Positions 61,764 to 64,000 of a stretch of DNA of 64,000 bases are shown piece by piece; the first letter of the stretch is position 1; every line of letters starts with the position of its first letter. The notes beneath the pieces are model-generated. The model had not been told where the DNA came from. It did not search any database and was given only the letters and a program-made list of their open reading frames with translations. Made by a program: the position numbers and the translations under genes. The DNA is taken from assembly GCF_016793595.1 (NCBI RefSeq), contig NZ_JAEULY010000002.1, positions 186,001-250,000 on the forward strand, written 5' to 3'. This stretch comes from Phreatobacter sp. (GTDB taxonomy: Bacteria > Pseudomonadota > Alphaproteobacteria > Rhizobiales > Phreatobacteraceae).

Positions 61764-61867
61764 GCCGGGCTCGACGACGCCGATTTCTGCCCTTAGGTTT
61801 TTGCCGTCCCTTTGCCGGCCGCCCGCGCGGCCGCGGTCTCTCCCCCAACAGGCATCAGGAGAATTTC

Positions 61868-62353
61868 ATGACGATTCAGGTCGGCGACAAGCTGCCCGAG
61901 GCGACGTTCCGCACGATGACGGCAGACGGGCCGGCCGCGCGCACGACGGCCGACATCTTCTCGGGGAAGACCGTGGTTCTCTTCGCGGTGCCGGGGGCGT
62001 TCACGCCGACCTGCCACAGGAACCACATGCCCGGTTTCGTCGCCAATGCCGATACGATCAAGGCCAAGGGCGTCGATGCGATCTACGCGACCTCGACCAA
62101 CGACGTCTTCGTGCTGGATGCCTGGCAGAAGGCGAGCGATGCAACTGGCAAGGTCGGCATCCTGGCGGATGGCAACGCCGAATTCGCCAATGCCATCGGC
62201 CTTGCCAACGACGCGTCGGCGGCCGGCATGGGCATGCGCTCGAAGCGCTATTCGATGATCGTCAAGGACGGCGTCGTGACGTCGCTGAATGTCGGCGACG
62301 CGCCGGGCAAGGCGGATATCTCCGGCGCCGACAATCTCATCACGCAGCTGTGA
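61868..62353 (+). CDS. Peroxiredoxin (Prx5 type)
   Basis: Thiol peroxidase of 161 residues, started at ATG 61868 behind CAGGAGA. The peroxidatic cysteine is C49 in PGAFTPTCHRNHMPGF; typical relatives have Ser rather than His after it. Other Prx5-type segments: DKLPEATFRT, AIYATSTNDVFVLDAWQ and GMRSKRYSMIVKDGVV. It reduces hydrogen peroxide or organic peroxides, using glutathione or thioredoxin systems not encoded here. Cytosolic. Confidence 0.93.
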   Translation: MTIQVGDKLPEATFRTMTADGPAARTTADIFSGKTVVLFAVPGAFTPTCHRNHMPGFVANADTIKAKGVDAIYATSTNDVFVLDAWQKASDATGKVGILADGNAEFANAIGLANDASAAGMGMRSKRYSMIVKDGVVTSLNVGDAPGKADISGADNLITQL

Positions 62354-62387
62354 TGCAGAGGAGCGGCCGCGCCGCCCCTTCTCCGGT

Positions 62388-62900
62388 TCACATCGCGAAG
62401 ACGCCGACGGCGGCCAGCGCGCCGGCCGCGGCGATGGGCATGGCGACCCGCACCGGGATCGGCTCGGGCAGCCAGTCGCGCAGGCGGGCGGCGAGGCGCG
62501 ACGCCTTCCGGCCGGCCTTGAGCGGCAGGGTCACGACGGCCGGCAGGCTGTCGCGGCAGATGGCGTGCTTGCGGACATAGTGCGGCACCCGCCAGACCGA
62601 CCATGTCCCGGCGCGGAACAGCGCGGCATCGCCCGGACGAAGCGTGCGTGTGCCGCCGGCCTCGTCGGTGACGTTCACCTCGCCCTCGATGATGTGGACG
62701 ATCTCGTCGCCGCCGAAAAACCAGCGGAACGCACCGGCCGTGCAGTCCCATGCCATGGCTTGCGTGGTTCCATCGGAGGAATCGGACCAATGGCGGCAGC
62801 GGGCAACCGGATTGCCCTCCAGTATCCACTCGGGCCGGATCGGGGCCGGGTCGAGGTCGAGGTCGGCAAGGCTCGCAGCGACGAAAGAAGCTTGGCTCAT
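62388..62900 (-). CDS. Cupin-domain protein with C-terminal membrane helix
   Basis: The 170-residue protein starts at ATG 62900 (MSQASFVAASLADLD). The cupin domain is at about 35-115, with the beta-barrel pattern AFRWFFGGDEIVHIIEGEVNV and RTLRPGDAALFRAGTWSVWRV. A hydrophobic C-terminal helix (about 148-168, VRVAMPIAAAGALAAVGVF) is unusual for cupins and implies membrane anchoring. The domain resembles the DUF861-type cupins. Metal ligands partly kept. Function unknown. Confidence 0.82.
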   Translation of the reverse strand: MSQASFVAASLADLDLDPAPIRPEWILEGNPVARCRHWSDSSDGTTQAMAWDCTAGAFRWFFGGDEIVHIIEGEVNVTDEAGGTRTLRPGDAALFRAGTWSVWRVPHYVRKHAICRDSLPAVVTLPLKAGRKASRLAARLRDWLPEPIPVRVAMPIAAAGALAAVGVFAM

Positions 62901-62973
62901 GGCGGGTTCCTGTCCCATGCGGAGACAGTCGCCCCGCTTGCCGGCAGGGATCGCAATCGGCGTGCCGCCGAAT

Positions 62974-63582
62974 TCAGAGCCGCGTCGCCCAGAGCAGCCA
63001 GCCCGCGACCCCGACGAGAAGCGCGGCCAGGAAGGCACGGAAGCGAGCGATGCCCGTGGACCGGCCGAGAAAGCCCTGGAGGCGCGCCGCCGCCAGCACG
63101 ATAGCGGTGTGGATGATGGTGGCGATGCCGACATAGGCGGCCGCATAGACCCACGTCGTCGCTCTTACCTCGGCGGCGCCGCCTTCCGGCACGAAGGTCG
63201 GCAGGACGGTGATGAAGAACACCGCCGCCTTGGGGTTCAGGACATTGGTCAGGAAGCCGCGCCAGAACAGCCCGCCCGGACCTGCCTGCGCGTCGAGCCC
63301 GTCTCCGCTCTCATCCCGCTGGCGCCAGATTTCCCAGGCCAGCCAGAGGAGATAGAGAAAGCCGGTCCATCGCAACGCGCCGTAGAGCGCGGGAACCTCG
63401 GTGACGATGGCGGCCAGCCCGAGAATGGCCAGCACGCCCATGGTCGCAAGGCCGAGCGCGACGCCGGCCACGGCGAAAAGACCCGGCCGCAGCCCGCGGG
63501 CGAGCGTCAGGGCGGCGAGCGTCGCCATGTTCGGACCGGGCGTGATCTCGACGATGATGCAGGCGATGAGGAAGGCGACCAC
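62974..63582 (-). CDS. LysE family translocator
   Basis: The 202-residue inner-membrane protein is started here at GTG 63582, after the AAGGG that overlaps the rnhA end. It has about six helices and the LysE/RhtB signature EITPGPNMATLAALTLARGL near the N-terminus, then LWLAWEIWR and FLTNVLNPKAAVFFITVLP. Members export amino acids or related compounds. The substrate is unknown. The rnhA stop lies 4 bp upstream, so both are likely one operon. Confidence 0.9.
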   Translation of the reverse strand: MVAFLIACIIVEITPGPNMATLAALTLARGLRPGLFAVAGVALGLATMGVLAILGLAAIVTEVPALYGALRWTGFLYLLWLAWEIWRQRDESGDGLDAQAGPGGLFWRGFLTNVLNPKAAVFFITVLPTFVPEGGAAEVRATTWVYAAAYVGIATIIHTAIVLAAARLQGFLGRSTGIARFRAFLAALLVGVAGWLLWATRL

Positions 63583-63586
63583 AAGG

Positions 63587-64000
63587 TCAGCCCTTGGCCG
63601 GCTTGAACGGCGCCATGCCCTCGCGGGCCAGTTCGTCGGCCCGTTCGTTCTCGGCATGGCCGGCATGGCCCTTGACCCAATGCCAGGTCACCTCGTGCAG
63701 GTCGCTGACGTCGTCGAGCCGTTGCCAGAGGTCGGCATTCTTCACCGGCTTCTTGTCGGCGGTCTTCCAGCCGTTCCGCTTCCAGCCGTGAATCCAGCTC
63801 ATGATGCCGTTCTTCACATACTGACTGTCGGTGTGGAGATCGACCTGCGAGGGACGCTTCAGCGCCTCCAGAGCATTGATCGCGGCGAGCAGTTCCATGC
63901 GGTTGTTGGTGGTGACCGCCTCGCCGCCGCTCATCTCCTTCTGCGTCTCGCCATAGCGCAGGATGGCGCCCCAGCCGCCCGGCCCGGGATTGCCGGAACA
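63587..64000 (-). CDS. rnhA: Ribonuclease HI, N-terminus beyond window (partial)
   Basis: Degrades the RNA strand of RNA:DNA hybrids. 137 residues are visible, ending at the window edge with [14 protein letters not shown], so the first few residues including the first catalytic Asp lie outside. Visible active-site residues: E in [10 protein letters not shown] in LHTDSQYV and the C-terminal D in [11 protein letters not shown]. The KVKGHAGH-like [11 protein letters not shown] is conserved. It reads into the LysE gene. Confidence 0.95.
   Translation of the reverse strand, partial: CSGNPGPGGWGAILRYGETQKEMSGGEAVTTNNRMELLAAINALEALKRPSQVDLHTDSQYVKNGIMSWIHGWKRNGWKTADKKPVKNADLWQRLDDVSDLHEVTWHWVKGHAGHAENERADELAREGMAPFKPAKG

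Overview
The window reads as chromosomal DNA of a high-GC alphaproteobacterium, most probably of the order Hyphomicrobiales (Rhizobiales). Signs of this are CtrA-type boxes (TTAA-N7-TTAA), Omp25/Omp31-like porins, a structured leader in front of a serC-serA operon, a cysteine-free stand-alone ribosomal protein L36, an RpoH of alphaproteobacterial type, a PstA with the DUF3333 amino-terminal region, and Rhodopseudomonas-like badH/badI and CYP199-type genes. I cannot name the genus. There is no rRNA, CRISPR array, prophage or intact insertion sequence.

Layout. 0-12 kb: two glycine-rich exported proteins, an orphan TRAP binding protein, a TetR/VOC divergent pair, glmM, two CtrA-box-headed outer-membrane proteins, and serC-serA with a leader RNA and a 135-bp inverted-repeat element between the two genes. 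12-19 kb: Pho box, pstSCAB and a MuiA-like exported protein. 19-26 kb: housekeeping genes (purA, rpoH, rluD, a glutathione transferase) ending at tRNA-Glu(CTC). 26-28 kb: a transporter-gene remnant and a nucleotidyltransferase. 28-30 kb: a badR-badH-badI module for alicyclic acid breakdown. 30-34 kb: TRAP permeases and an ion transporter. 34.7-45.5 kb: the most interesting block, with a CYP199-like P450 and its reductase, an IclR regulator, a five-gene branched-chain-type ABC importer, two short-chain dehydrogenases and a deacetylase-fold hydrolase. 46-49 kb: two genes that look frameshifted. 49-64 kb: ordinary genes including prfC, rpmJ, pyk, yqgE, a peroxiredoxin and the end of rnhA.

How the genes work together. 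The P450 gene and the importer operon each carry the same three-half-site element, CGATA-N6-TATCG-N5-CGATA, next to a TTGACA-N18 promoter. The iclR gene between them has a one-mismatch copy of the core. This predicts one IclR regulon that takes up and oxidises a substituted benzoate-like acid; the P450 keeps residues that hold the substrate carboxylate in CYP199A enzymes. With the adjacent badHI module, 28-45.5 kb looks like an aromatic and alicyclic acid catabolism region. The downstream dehydrogenases and hydrolase do not match a pathway I know. Starts and family names below come from reading the sequence; no database search was run.
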